From: Synechococcaceae cyanobacterium | Lineage (GTDB): Bacteria; Cyanobacteriota; Cyanobacteriia; PCC-6307; Cyanobiaceae | Reading direction: 5' to 3' | NCBI GenBank assembly: GCA_947460085.1 | Contig: CANHGA010000107.1 | Coordinates: forward strand, 1 to 7,093 | Length of the DNA stretch: 7,093 bases | Shown: positions 1-5,502 of the stretch, in pieces | How positions within the stretch are numbered: position 1 is the first letter of the stretch | How the letters are laid out: each line of letters begins with the position of its first letter | The notes under the pieces: generated by a model | Told to the model about the DNA's origin: nothing | The model's input: only the letters and a program-made list of their open reading frames with translations | Database searches by the model: none | Program-made: the position numbers and the translations under genes

Positions 1-7
1 AAAGCCC

Positions 8-727
8 TTGGAGGCATCCTTTCACCCGCCAGGCCCCGCTCGGGCCGATCAGTTCGCCGGTGAGCAGTTCGCTGCTGAGCTCAGCCAGCACCTGCGCTTT
101 AACGAGGCAGGCCTGATTCCCGCCGTGGCCCAGGACTGGCTCGATGGCGCCGTGTTGATGGTGGCCTGGATGAACGCTGAGGCGATTGAACGCACCCTGG
201 CCACGGGCGAGGTGCACTACTGGAGCCGCTCTCGCCAGGAGTTGTGGCACAAGGGTGCCACCAGCGGCCAGCTTCAAAAGCTGCGCGGCCTTCGCTACGA
301 CTGCGATGCCGATGTGTTGCTGCTCACCATTGAGCAGGCCGGCGCGGGGGCTTGCCACACCGGTGCCCGCAGTTGCTTTTACGAGGAGGGCCCTACGCCC
401 AGTGCGGGTGGCCCCGCCGCCCTGCCCCCGCCGGCCGATGTGTGCACGGAGCTGGCCCGGGTGATCGAGGGCCGCCGGGATGCGCCTGAGCCGGGGAGTT
501 ACACCAACAAGCTGTTGGCTGGAGGCGATAACGCCATTCTCAAAAAAATCGGCGAAGAAAGCGCCGAATTTGTGATGGCCTGCAAGGACGACAACGCCGC
601 CGAGATCGCCGGGGAAGCCGCCGACATCGTGTTCCACATGCAGGTGGCCTTGGCCCACCATGGGGTCAGTTGGCGCCAGGTGCAGGAAGTGCTGGCCCAG
701 CGGCGGGGCGCACCCCGCCGGAGTTGA
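8..727 (+). CDS. hisIE: Bifunctional phosphoribosyl-AMP cyclohydrolase / phosphoribosyl-ATP diphosphatase HisIE
   Basis: Cytosolic enzyme catalysing the second and third steps of histidine biosynthesis: hydrolysis of phosphoribosyl-ATP to phosphoribosyl-AMP (HisE half) and opening of the adenine ring (HisI half). Seen in the 239 residues: a HisI domain at about 34-125 with WMN (54-56), HYWSRSR (70-76), HKGATSG (81-87), the metal-binding DCDAD (98-102) and CHTGARSCF (116-124); then a proline-rich linker; then a HisE domain at about 146-232 with SYTNKLL, KKIGEES and EAADIVFH, the acidic metal-binding helices of the MazG-like fold. Length is normal for the fused enzyme. The TTG at 8 is the first start codon visible, but the frame is open to the left edge, so the true start may lie outside the window. 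About 30 residues precede the conserved part, so little should be missing. The last 62 bases overlap a convergent gene. Confidence 0.97.
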   Translation: MEASFHPPGPARADQFAGEQFAAELSQHLRFNEAGLIPAVAQDWLDGAVLMVAWMNAEAIERTLATGEVHYWSRSRQELWHKGATSGQLQKLRGLRYDCDADVLLLTIEQAGAGACHTGARSCFYEEGPTPSAGGPAALPPPADVCTELARVIEGRRDAPEPGSYTNKLLAGGDNAILKKIGEESAEFVMACKDDNAAEIAGEAADIVFHMQVALAHHGVSWRQVQEVLAQRRGAPRRS

Positions 728-1415
728 GCCCCTGCTGGCGGTAGAGCCAGCCAAGGGTGGCCCGATCCCGGGGGCTGAGCTGCAGCAGGGGCTTTGCCCC
801 AGGCGAAACAGCCATCACATCGCTGGCTTGGTCGCTGTGGCCCCAGAGGCCAAAGGCATGGCCGAGTTCGTGCAGGGCCGTGGCCTGGATCGCCGTTTGG
901 GCTTGCCCGGGGCTGATCGCCACCGTAACCAGCGGTTCGATGTGCCACTGGCCTGAGCGCTCCACCTCCACCAGCTCCAGCTCGGCGCGGCCATGGCTGG
1001 CCCGGTTGTTTTGCAGCCGCGGTTTGCGCCGCCAAACCAGGATTTGGGCCTGGCCCGGTTCCTGGGCGCGGCGAATGGGCAGCACCTGCTCCCAGCTGGC
1101 CAGGGCGGCGGCCACGGCCCCAAGCCAACGTTGGTCCCAGAGGGCGGCGGGGCCCGTGGTGGCGCCCGGTTCGATCCACACGCACCAGGAGGCCAGGGTT
1201 GGCCAGCCGTAAGGGGTGGGGCGCAACCGCTCCCGGTAATCCAGGGGAGGCAAACCGCCTGCGGGGGCGCTGGCCGCCGCAGGCGGGATCGGTGCCGGGG
1301 TGATCCGGGGGCCTGGGGGGGGCAGGGCCCTGAGAGCCTCGGGCCTCTGGCACGCCCCCGCAGCTCCTGCAGCCAGGCCGAGGGCCAGGCCGATGGCGAT
1401 CGCCCTGATTTGCAT
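666..1415 (-). CDS. Exported zinc metallopeptidase, metzincin-like (predicted)
   Basis: Predicted secreted or lipid-anchored zinc protease of 249 residues; substrate unknown. The N-terminus is a signal peptide (hydrophobic residues about 5-20) ending in AGAC at 19-22; Cys22 could be lipidated, but the lipobox is poor because it lacks Leu at -3. A Pro/Ala-rich spacer (about 31-57) follows, then a catalytic domain. The active site HELGH (182-186) is followed by G189 and H193-S194, and M201 in DVMAV fits a Met-turn. The third histidine is one residue later than in the classical HExxHxxGxxH motif; I recall the form HELGHxxGxWGHS from other cyanobacterial predicted Zn-proteases. The ATG shares one base with the stop of the upstream DUF2214 gene (TGATG), which suggests translational coupling. 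The conserved part seems to end near residue 229; the last 20 residues are read antisense through the end of hisIE and look non-conserved. Confidence 0.78.
   Translation of the reverse strand: MQIRAIAIGLALGLAAGAAGACQRPEALRALPPPGPRITPAPIPPAAASAPAGGLPPLDYRERLRPTPYGWPTLASWCVWIEPGATTGPAALWDQRWLGAVAAALASWEQVLPIRRAQEPGQAQILVWRRKPRLQNNRASHGRAELELVEVERSGQWHIEPLVTVAISPGQAQTAIQATALHELGHAFGLWGHSDQASDVMAVSPGAKPLLQLSPRDRATLGWLYRQQGLNSGGVRPAAGPALPAPGAN
1396..1403. repeat. HIP1 palindrome GCGATCGC
   Basis: Exact copy of the cyanobacterial highly iterated palindrome, here in its extended ten-base form GGCGATCGCC (1395-1404), inside the signal-peptide codons of the metallopeptidase gene. A match of this kind is expected by chance only about 0.2 times in a window of this size and GC content, so two copies fit a cyanobacterial origin. 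Confidence 0.8.
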
Positions 1416-1903
1416 CAGCCGGGCAGGCCAACCCCGCGGGCCATCAGGGTGGCCATCAGGGGAATGGCGGCAAAGCCCACCAACTCAATGTTCAAGATCC
1501 AGGCCAGCCGCTTGGCCAGGGCTTCGCTCACCTGGGGCAGTTCGCCTTTGCGCAGAGGAATGGCCCAGAGGATGTAGGTGATGGTGGGGTAAAGGGACAG
1601 GCCTCCCACGGCGAGGTAGACCCCCACCTTCCACCAGAACAGCGGATTTTCGGTGTAGAACTCGCTGCCCTGGCCGAAATAGAGAACCCTCAGGATGCCG
1701 CTTCCCAGCAGGGCAAGGGCGGCGATGCCGTAGACCACATCGGTGATCACCATCAAGGTGGCGTCCTGCTTGCTGGGGTTGGCCCTGATCAGGCGCCTCT
1801 CCAACACCAGGGCACCGAAGCAGAGCATGAAGCTCACGTAGTGCACGTAGGCAACCCCGGCTCTCGAGAGCAGGTCGGGGGGGATGGCGGCTAGGCCAGT
1901 CAT
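1415..1903 (-). CDS. DUF2214 family integral membrane protein
   Basis: Predicted inner-membrane protein of 162 residues whose biochemical role is unknown. Four hydrophobic helices are visible at about 16-36, 50-73, 88-113 and 136-155. Family-like signatures are the His-Tyr in helix 1 (AYVHYVSFM, 18-26), the loop RVLYFGQGSEFY (72-83) and FWWKVG (89-94). These fit my recollection of the DUF2214 family, found in cyanobacteria and proteobacteria. The ATG at 1901-1903 has no clear Shine-Dalgarno sequence before it. It is the first gene of a two-gene minus-strand unit and overlaps the metallopeptidase start by one base. It is transcribed divergently from the sigma factor, with 58 bp between their start codons. 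Membrane topology is inferred from hydrophobicity only. Confidence 0.85.
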   Translation of the reverse strand: MTGLAAIPPDLLSRAGVAYVHYVSFMLCFGALVLERRLIRANPSKQDATLMVITDVVYGIAALALLGSGILRVLYFGQGSEFYTENPLFWWKVGVYLAVGGLSLYPTITYILWAIPLRKGELPQVSEALAKRLAWILNIELVGFAAIPLMATLMARGVGLPG

Positions 1904-1961
1904 GGACGAGTTGCAGTGGTGGCAACCGTAATGGGTGAGCCCACGCGGGTGAGGCTTTGCT

Positions 1962-2903
1962 GTGGAGAGATTGTCAAGAGATCTGCCTAGATTGATTGAA
2001 CTGAATAGGCCAGCTATGCCGAGTGCATTGAGTGCCTATCTCGGTGAGATTGGTCGCTACCAATTGCTGACCCCCGAGCAGGAACTCACCCTCGGCCGCA
2101 AGGTGCAGGCTTTGGTGGTACTGCAGGAGCGCTGCCAAGACGCCGGAGGACAAGGCCCTGGCTGTGAGTTCGACGTCCTGGAACGGCGCACCATGCGGCT
2201 GGGTCAGCGGGCCAGGCAGCACATGATCACAGCCAATTTGCGCCTGGTGGTCAACCTCGCCAAGCGCTATCAAAACAAGGGGCTGGATTTGTTGGATTTG
2301 ATTCAAGAAGGCAGCCTGGGACTGACCAGGGCCGTCGAGAAATACGACCCCACCAGGGGCCATCGTTTTAGTACCTATGCCTATTGGTGGATTCGGCAGG
2401 GATTGAATCGGGCCCTCTCGACCCAGAGCCGCGCCATCCGTATTCCCACCAATGTGAATGAACAGCTCACCCGCTTGAGGGCCGCCAGGGCCCGCTTTTT
2501 GCAGGCCAATGGCATCGTGCCCAAAGCGTCCCAGCTGGCCCAGCTGTTGACCATGCCCCTGGACCAGGTGGAGGAGTTGTTGGGTTGGGAGCTGCGCAGT
2601 CTCAGCGGCTCGGCCTTGCTGGATCTGGTGCCCAGTGACGCCATGACACCCATGGAGCTCGCCGAACAGGCCGAGCGCTCGGCCTCGGTGTGGACGCTCC
2701 TGGACCAGTCCACCATGACGGCGAAGGAGCGCCGGGTGGTGGTGCTGCACTTTGGTTTGGATGGCGTCCACGATTCGCGCACCTTGGCCCAGGTGGCTCG
2801 GGAGCTCGATTGCAGCCGGGAGTACTGCCGCCAGGTGGTGCAACGGTCGCTGGTGAAGCTGCGAAGCAGGGGTGTGGAAACTGGCTTGATCGAAGCCGTT
2901 TAG
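1962..2903 (+). CDS. RNA polymerase sigma-70 family factor, cyanobacterial group 2
   Basis: Alternative, probably non-essential sigma factor that directs core RNA polymerase to promoters. Domains in the 313 residues: region 1.2 at about 21-53 (SALSAYLGEIGRYQLLTPEQ); region 2 at about 84-155, including ITANLRLVVNLAKRY, DLIQEGSLGLTRAVEKYDP and the -10 recognition and melting stretch RFSTYAYWWIRQGLNRAL; region 3 at about 160-210; and region 4 at about 246-303 with the -35-binding helix-turn-helix TLAQVARELDCSREYCRQVV (274-293). There is no region 1.1, and the CSREYCRQVVQR form is typical of cyanobacterial group 2 factors rather than the principal SigA. The GTG start is preceded by GGTGAGG (1948-1954) at 7 nt; ATG at 2016 (codon 19), just before region 1.2, is a credible alternative. 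The sigma-finger part (about 211-225) looks short. First gene of a probable five-gene operon. Confidence 0.95.
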   Translation: MERLSRDLPRLIELNRPAMPSALSAYLGEIGRYQLLTPEQELTLGRKVQALVVLQERCQDAGGQGPGCEFDVLERRTMRLGQRARQHMITANLRLVVNLAKRYQNKGLDLLDLIQEGSLGLTRAVEKYDPTRGHRFSTYAYWWIRQGLNRALSTQSRAIRIPTNVNEQLTRLRAARARFLQANGIVPKASQLAQLLTMPLDQVEELLGWELRSLSGSALLDLVPSDAMTPMELAEQAERSASVWTLLDQSTMTAKERRVVVLHFGLDGVHDSRTLAQVARELDCSREYCRQVVQRSLVKLRSRGVETGLIEAV

Positions 2904-2937
2904 GCGTCAGGCTGGAGCCATCCGTGGTCTTGCCCCT

Positions 2938-3303
2938 GTGACGTCCCCTGGTCAGGCTGAGCCCCTTCAGGCCGAAGTGCTGGAAAGCACCGTGGTCGAC
3001 GAGGCCCTGTTGCTGCGTTTGCTGCGCCGGGCCGGTCGCCTGGTGGCCCGGCCGGCATTGGAATGCCTGGAATTGGTCCTGGATTCCCAGACTCCCTATC
3101 CGATCAAAGCCACCGTGCTGGCAGCGTTGCTGTACCTGATGGTGCCCCTGGATCTGATCCCTGATTTCATCCCGGCGGCGGGCTTCAGCGATGATCTGGT
3201 GGCTCTAACAACGTTGTTGGGTCTTTGTGCCCGTCATCGCACCCCGGCGATTCGCCTTCGTGCCCAACGCAAACTGGATCGGTGGTTTCCCCTTGGCCGC
3301 TGA
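2938..3303 (+). CDS. YkvA/DUF1232 family protein
   Basis: Small protein of 121 residues with a DUF1232 domain at about 52-92. The diagnostic stretch is PIKATVLAALLYLMVPLDLIPDFIP (55-79, including one hydrophobic, probably membrane-associated helix) followed by GFSDDLVAL (82-90). The function of the family is not established; a membrane location is inferred from the helix and the PxDLIPDFIP loop. The N-terminal 50 residues are helical and basic (RLLRRAGRLVARPALE). The GTG at 2938 lies 34 nt after the sigma-factor stop and has no good Shine-Dalgarno sequence; GTG at codon 13 is a possible later start. It is co-directional with the sigma factor and the next gene (21 nt away), so co-transcription is likely. 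Confidence 0.88.
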   Translation: MTSPGQAEPLQAEVLESTVVDEALLLRLLRRAGRLVARPALECLELVLDSQTPYPIKATVLAALLYLMVPLDLIPDFIPAAGFSDDLVALTTLLGLCARHRTPAIRLRAQRKLDRWFPLGR

Positions 3304-3324
3304 TTTGCTTGGTTTTTGATCCTG

Positions 3325-3675
3325 ATGTCGACGTCCAGCCTCACCAGCGACCAGCTGGATGACCTCCAATCGTTCTTGAAGGATTGGTTGCGCCACACCG
3401 GTCGCACCCAGGCCGATTTGCGGCGGGCCCTGCAGGCCAGTTCGATTCGCATGCCCGTGCTGCTGGAGGAGCTCAATCGCACCTACGGCCGCGGTGGCTT
3501 GGATGGTTTGGCCCAGCAGCTTTGTGGCATTGAAGAGCTCTGGCAGCACGAAGACGGCTGGCCATCCGGCTCGGTGGGTGATGCCCCTAAGGCCCCTGGG
3601 CGCATCAGCCTTGATGATTCCCTGGGGCAATTGGATTTGCTTCTGGAGGAAATTCGCTTGGATCAGGCCTCCTAA
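3325..3675 (+). CDS. Small conserved-type protein with a putative helix-turn-helix
   Basis: Protein of 116 residues that I do not recognise as a named family. Residues about 14-72 look like a Cro/CI-type all-helical DNA-binding fold: FLKDWLRHTG, then TQADLRRALQ-ASS-IRMPVLLEEL (28-50), which has the spacing of a helix-turn-helix pair, then GLDGLAQQLCGIEEL. This is a visual inference. A flexible linker (about 78-95) leads to a short acidic amphipathic helix (LDDSLGQLDLLLEEIRLD, 97-114) that could mediate oligomerisation. The ATG at 3325 is preferred to the TTG three codons upstream. It sits 21 nt after the YkvA-like gene and 42 nt before the secreted-protein gene, within the run headed by the sigma factor, so a regulatory accessory role is possible but unproven. 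Confidence 0.72.
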   Translation: MSTSSLTSDQLDDLQSFLKDWLRHTGRTQADLRRALQASSIRMPVLLEELNRTYGRGGLDGLAQQLCGIEELWQHEDGWPSGSVGDAPKAPGRISLDDSLGQLDLLLEEIRLDQAS

Positions 3676-3717
3676 CCCTCGGACCCAGGCAAAGTGGAAC
3701 CAACGACCCATTCCCCC

Positions 3718-3957
3718 ATGCGTTTGCGTGCCTTGCTGATCGCAACTGCTCTGCTGGCGACCGTTGGGCCCCAGCCGGTGCAGGCCCAGGCCCAACGGTT
3801 TCTCTGGAGCCCGGGTCCATCCGTGGGACCTGAAACCAAAGTTGAGCCCACCAATTGCGTGATGGGTGCTGACGGTTCGATCACCTGCAACACCCGCCTG
3901 GTGAATCCGCCCAGCGATACCAAGGCCAAGGCCCAGCTGGATGTCTTCAATAACTGA
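3718..3957 (+). CDS. Small secreted protein with two cysteines, unknown function
   Basis: Protein of 79 residues from the ATG at 3718. It has a clear Sec signal peptide: basic MRLR, hydrophobic core ALLIATALLATV (5-16), and a cleavage site after VQA (23) or AQA (25). The mature chain would be about 54-56 residues, hydrophilic, with FLWSPGPSVGP near its start and two cysteines (C47, C57) in TNCVMGADGSITCNT that could form a disulfide in the periplasm. I recognise no family. An in-frame GTG at 3694 would add eight residues in front of the signal peptide and is less likely. It lies 42 nt after the putative helix-turn-helix gene and 33 nt before the PsiE-family gene, so it is probably part of the same transcript. 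The signal peptide and in-operon position support a real gene. Confidence 0.72.
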   Translation: MRLRALLIATALLATVGPQPVQAQAQRFLWSPGPSVGPETKVEPTNCVMGADGSITCNTRLVNPPSDTKAKAQLDVFNN

Positions 3958-3990
3958 TTGCCTTCACCCTGACTCTCACCAGCTGATCTG

Positions 3991-4509
3991 ATGAAGCGCC
4001 TGCGCCGCGTTTGGAATGACGTGCAGTTCTTGGAGTTCATGGATCGGGGTGAGCAGCAGCTCGCCAAGGTGCTGAGCCTGGTGTTGGTCGTGGTGATGGT
4101 GGCTGCGACCCTGCAGTTGATCTGGCAAGTGGGTTGGGCCCTCACCTCACCCTCCACTCCCTGGATGTCTTCGCGGCTTATTCAGGTCTTGGGGGATCTC
4201 CTCACCCTGATGATTGCCCTGGAGGTGCTCCAGAACATCACCTCCTACCTGCGTAGCCACGTGGTGCAGATCGAATTGGTGCTGCTCACCGCCATGACGG
4301 CCGTCGCCCGCAAGGTGATTGTCATGCCCCAGGGCAACGACAAACCGGAATTATTGGCGGGCTTGGGATTGGCGGTACTCGCCTTGGGCGGGGCCTTTTG
4401 GTTGGTGCGCACGGTCAACCTGCGTCAGCCGGCGGCCAGAACAGCGCCAGCCAAACGCAGCCCGGAGCTGGATCGGTTGACACCACCCGATGGCGCCGAC
4501 CGGCGCTGA
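3991..4509 (+). CDS. PsiE-family (phosphate-starvation-inducible E) membrane protein
   Basis: Inner-membrane protein of 172 residues resembling the PsiE family, whose E. coli member is induced by phosphate starvation but has no known biochemical activity. Four hydrophobic helices are visible at about 27-49, 64-85, 94-111 and 120-142. The family signature is DLLTLMIALEVLQ (69-81) followed by YLRSHVVQIELVLL (86-99) and AVARKVIV (104-111). The N-terminal 26 residues are cytosolic-looking and charged. After helix 4 there is a 30-residue basic, Pro/Ala-rich tail (143-172) that looks non-conserved and is encoded antisense to the end of the cupin gene (4415-4509). No Shine-Dalgarno sequence precedes the ATG, and no convincing Pho box was found in the 33-nt gap upstream. 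Probably the last gene of the sigma-factor operon; phosphate control is therefore not shown here. Confidence 0.85.
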   Translation: MKRLRRVWNDVQFLEFMDRGEQQLAKVLSLVLVVVMVAATLQLIWQVGWALTSPSTPWMSSRLIQVLGDLLTLMIALEVLQNITSYLRSHVVQIELVLLTAMTAVARKVIVMPQGNDKPELLAGLGLAVLALGGAFWLVRTVNLRQPAARTAPAKRSPELDRLTPPDGADRR

Positions 4510-4975
4510 TCAAGAGACAGTCGCCCTGGCTGAGCTGGCGGGGCACCGCTTCATCGGCGAACTGCAACTGGGCGCTGCCCTGCAGCAGCACAACCCATTC
4601 ATGCTCGCTTTGGTTGTACCAGAAGTCCGGGGGGCTCGACGACTGGCAGGAGTGAATCCGCTCCAGCCGCAAGCCTGGTTTTTCTAGTAAAACCGTGGTG
4701 GTTTCTAGGCCCGCCCTTGGGCAGGGGCCAGAGAGCAGATTGCTGTCGCCATGGCGCTCAGCCCCCCAGGTCCCCCCGGTGGCGTTTGGGCACGCCGCTT
4801 CTCCCCAACGCCTGCCAATCTCAAAGCCATGGCTTCGGGCTAGATCCACCACCTCGTTGTGATGGCTGCATCCTTGGAGTTGGTGGCGCACCTCCGGGTT
4901 GGCTTCGCTGAGGGCTACGAAGGCATTGAGCTGGCGCACCTTCTCGAGGAATTGCTGGAGTTGGGCTTCGGCCAT
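4415..4975 (-). CDS. Nif11 domain-cupin domain fusion protein
   Basis: Protein of 186 residues joining two domains. Residues about 4-60 match a Nif11 domain: LQQFLEKV, NPEVRHQL, NEVVDLARSHGFEIGRRWGE. Nif11 domains are found in cyanobacterial proteins and as leader regions of modified peptides such as prochlorosins. A Gly-rich linker (61-80) follows. Residues about 80-182 form a single cupin barrel: LRLERI, then WYNQSEHEWVVLLQG (119-133) as motif 1 and GDCLLISAGRRHRVV (151-165) as motif 2. The usual HxH of motif 1 is absent (W119, N121) while E126 and H162 are kept, so metal binding may be altered or lost. No catalytic role can be assigned. It follows the GNAT gene by 29 nt on the same strand; its last 95 bases overlap the convergent PsiE-family gene. 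The barrel ends almost at the stop codon, so this reading frame is the constrained one in the overlap. Confidence 0.87.
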   Translation of the reverse strand: MAEAQLQQFLEKVRQLNAFVALSEANPEVRHQLQGCSHHNEVVDLARSHGFEIGRRWGEAACPNATGGTWGAERHGDSNLLSGPCPRAGLETTTVLLEKPGLRLERIHSCQSSSPPDFWYNQSEHEWVVLLQGSAQLQFADEAVPRQLSQGDCLLISAGRRHRVVSTDPAPGCVWLALFWPPADAG

Positions 4976-5004
4976 GGCTTAACGGAGGGGCTTCGGGGTG
5001 TGGG

Positions 5005-5481
5005 TTACGTGAGGGGCTTGATCATGCGCCAGCGGATGAAGAACACCCCGGCAAATCGCACCTCCTCCTCGGCCTCAACCTGCCAGCCCAATTGGGTGAG
5101 TAGGGGCCGGGAAAGCTGGCTGGCTTCCGTGCGCAATTGGCGGCAGCCGGCTTCGCGGGCATGGTTTTCGAGGGCTCCCAGGATGGCCCTACTGCGACCT
5201 TGGCGGCAGGAACGGCCGCGGCAATAGAGCAACGACAGCCGATCGATGGGGCACAGGATTCCGAAGGCTTCGATGCTCTGCTCATCAGAGCTAGAGCAAC
5301 TGGCGAGACCATAACCATGGGCCAGGGCTTGGTCGATGGCGTCGCTCTGCCAGCCATGGCCTGCCCAGGCTTGAAGTTGGACGTTTGAATACAACCCAAC
5401 GGCCTGGCTGGTGACCGCATCGTGATACACCTCGGCCAATGCATCGCGATCGCCGGATTGGAGCAGGCGGATCGTATCCAT
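5005..5481 (-). CDS. GNAT family N-acetyltransferase
   Basis: Predicted cytosolic acetyl-CoA-dependent acyltransferase of 158 residues; substrate unknown. The N-terminal half IRLLQSGDRDALAEVYHDAV (4-23) followed by LYSNVQLQAWA (30-40) resembles the YafP-like GNAT subgroup. Motif A follows strand LSLLYC (82-87): RQGRSRAILGALENHARE (93-110). The motif B region includes LRTEASQLSRPLLTQLGW (116-133). The CoA pyrophosphate loop, usually QGRGIG, reads QGRSRA (94-99) here, so two glycines are replaced; activity may persist because the rest of the fold is intact. The ATG at 5479-5481 has no clear Shine-Dalgarno sequence. It is the first gene of a two-gene unit with the Nif11-cupin gene and is divergent from cyAbrB across 160 bp that hold inverted repeats. 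Confidence 0.87.
   Translation of the reverse strand: MDTIRLLQSGDRDALAEVYHDAVTSQAVGLYSNVQLQAWAGHGWQSDAIDQALAHGYGLASCSSSDEQSIEAFGILCPIDRLSLLYCRGRSCRQGRSRAILGALENHAREAGCRQLRTEASQLSRPLLTQLGWQVEAEEEVRFAGVFFIRWRMIKPLT
5446..5453. repeat. HIP1 palindrome GCGATCGC
   Basis: Second exact HIP1 octamer in the window, within the first codons of the GNAT gene. It has no assigned regulatory role here and is a signature of many cyanobacterial genomes. Confidence 0.8.
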
Positions 5482-5502
5482 GGCGAGGGGGATGCCACTC
5501 GA

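Noticed and set aside
10..14. GGAGG as a Shine-Dalgarno sequence for hisIE
   Set aside because: No ATG, GTG or TTG in the hisIE frame lies at a workable distance downstream; it falls within the open frame itself.
499..1431. Long 310-codon open frame on the minus strand overlapping the metallopeptidase
   Set aside because: It is a GC-driven shadow: Pro/Gly/Arg-rich translation with no domain, covering HisE antisense, while the peptidase frame carries a signal peptide and HELGH.
1974..2843. 289-codon open frame antisense to the sigma factor
   Set aside because: The sigma factor frame is unambiguous over its whole length; the antisense translation is His/Gln-rich without a recognisable motif.
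3205..3795. 196-codon minus-strand open frame under the YkvA-like and helix-turn-helix genes
   Set aside because: Low-complexity Gln/Gly translation with no domain; the plus-strand genes have better starts, domains and operon spacing.
3963..3981. Possible Pho box upstream of the PsiE-family gene (TTCACCC and CTCACCA)
   Set aside because: The repeats are 12 bp apart instead of 11 and match the cyanobacterial CTTAACCT consensus poorly, so phosphate control is not supported.
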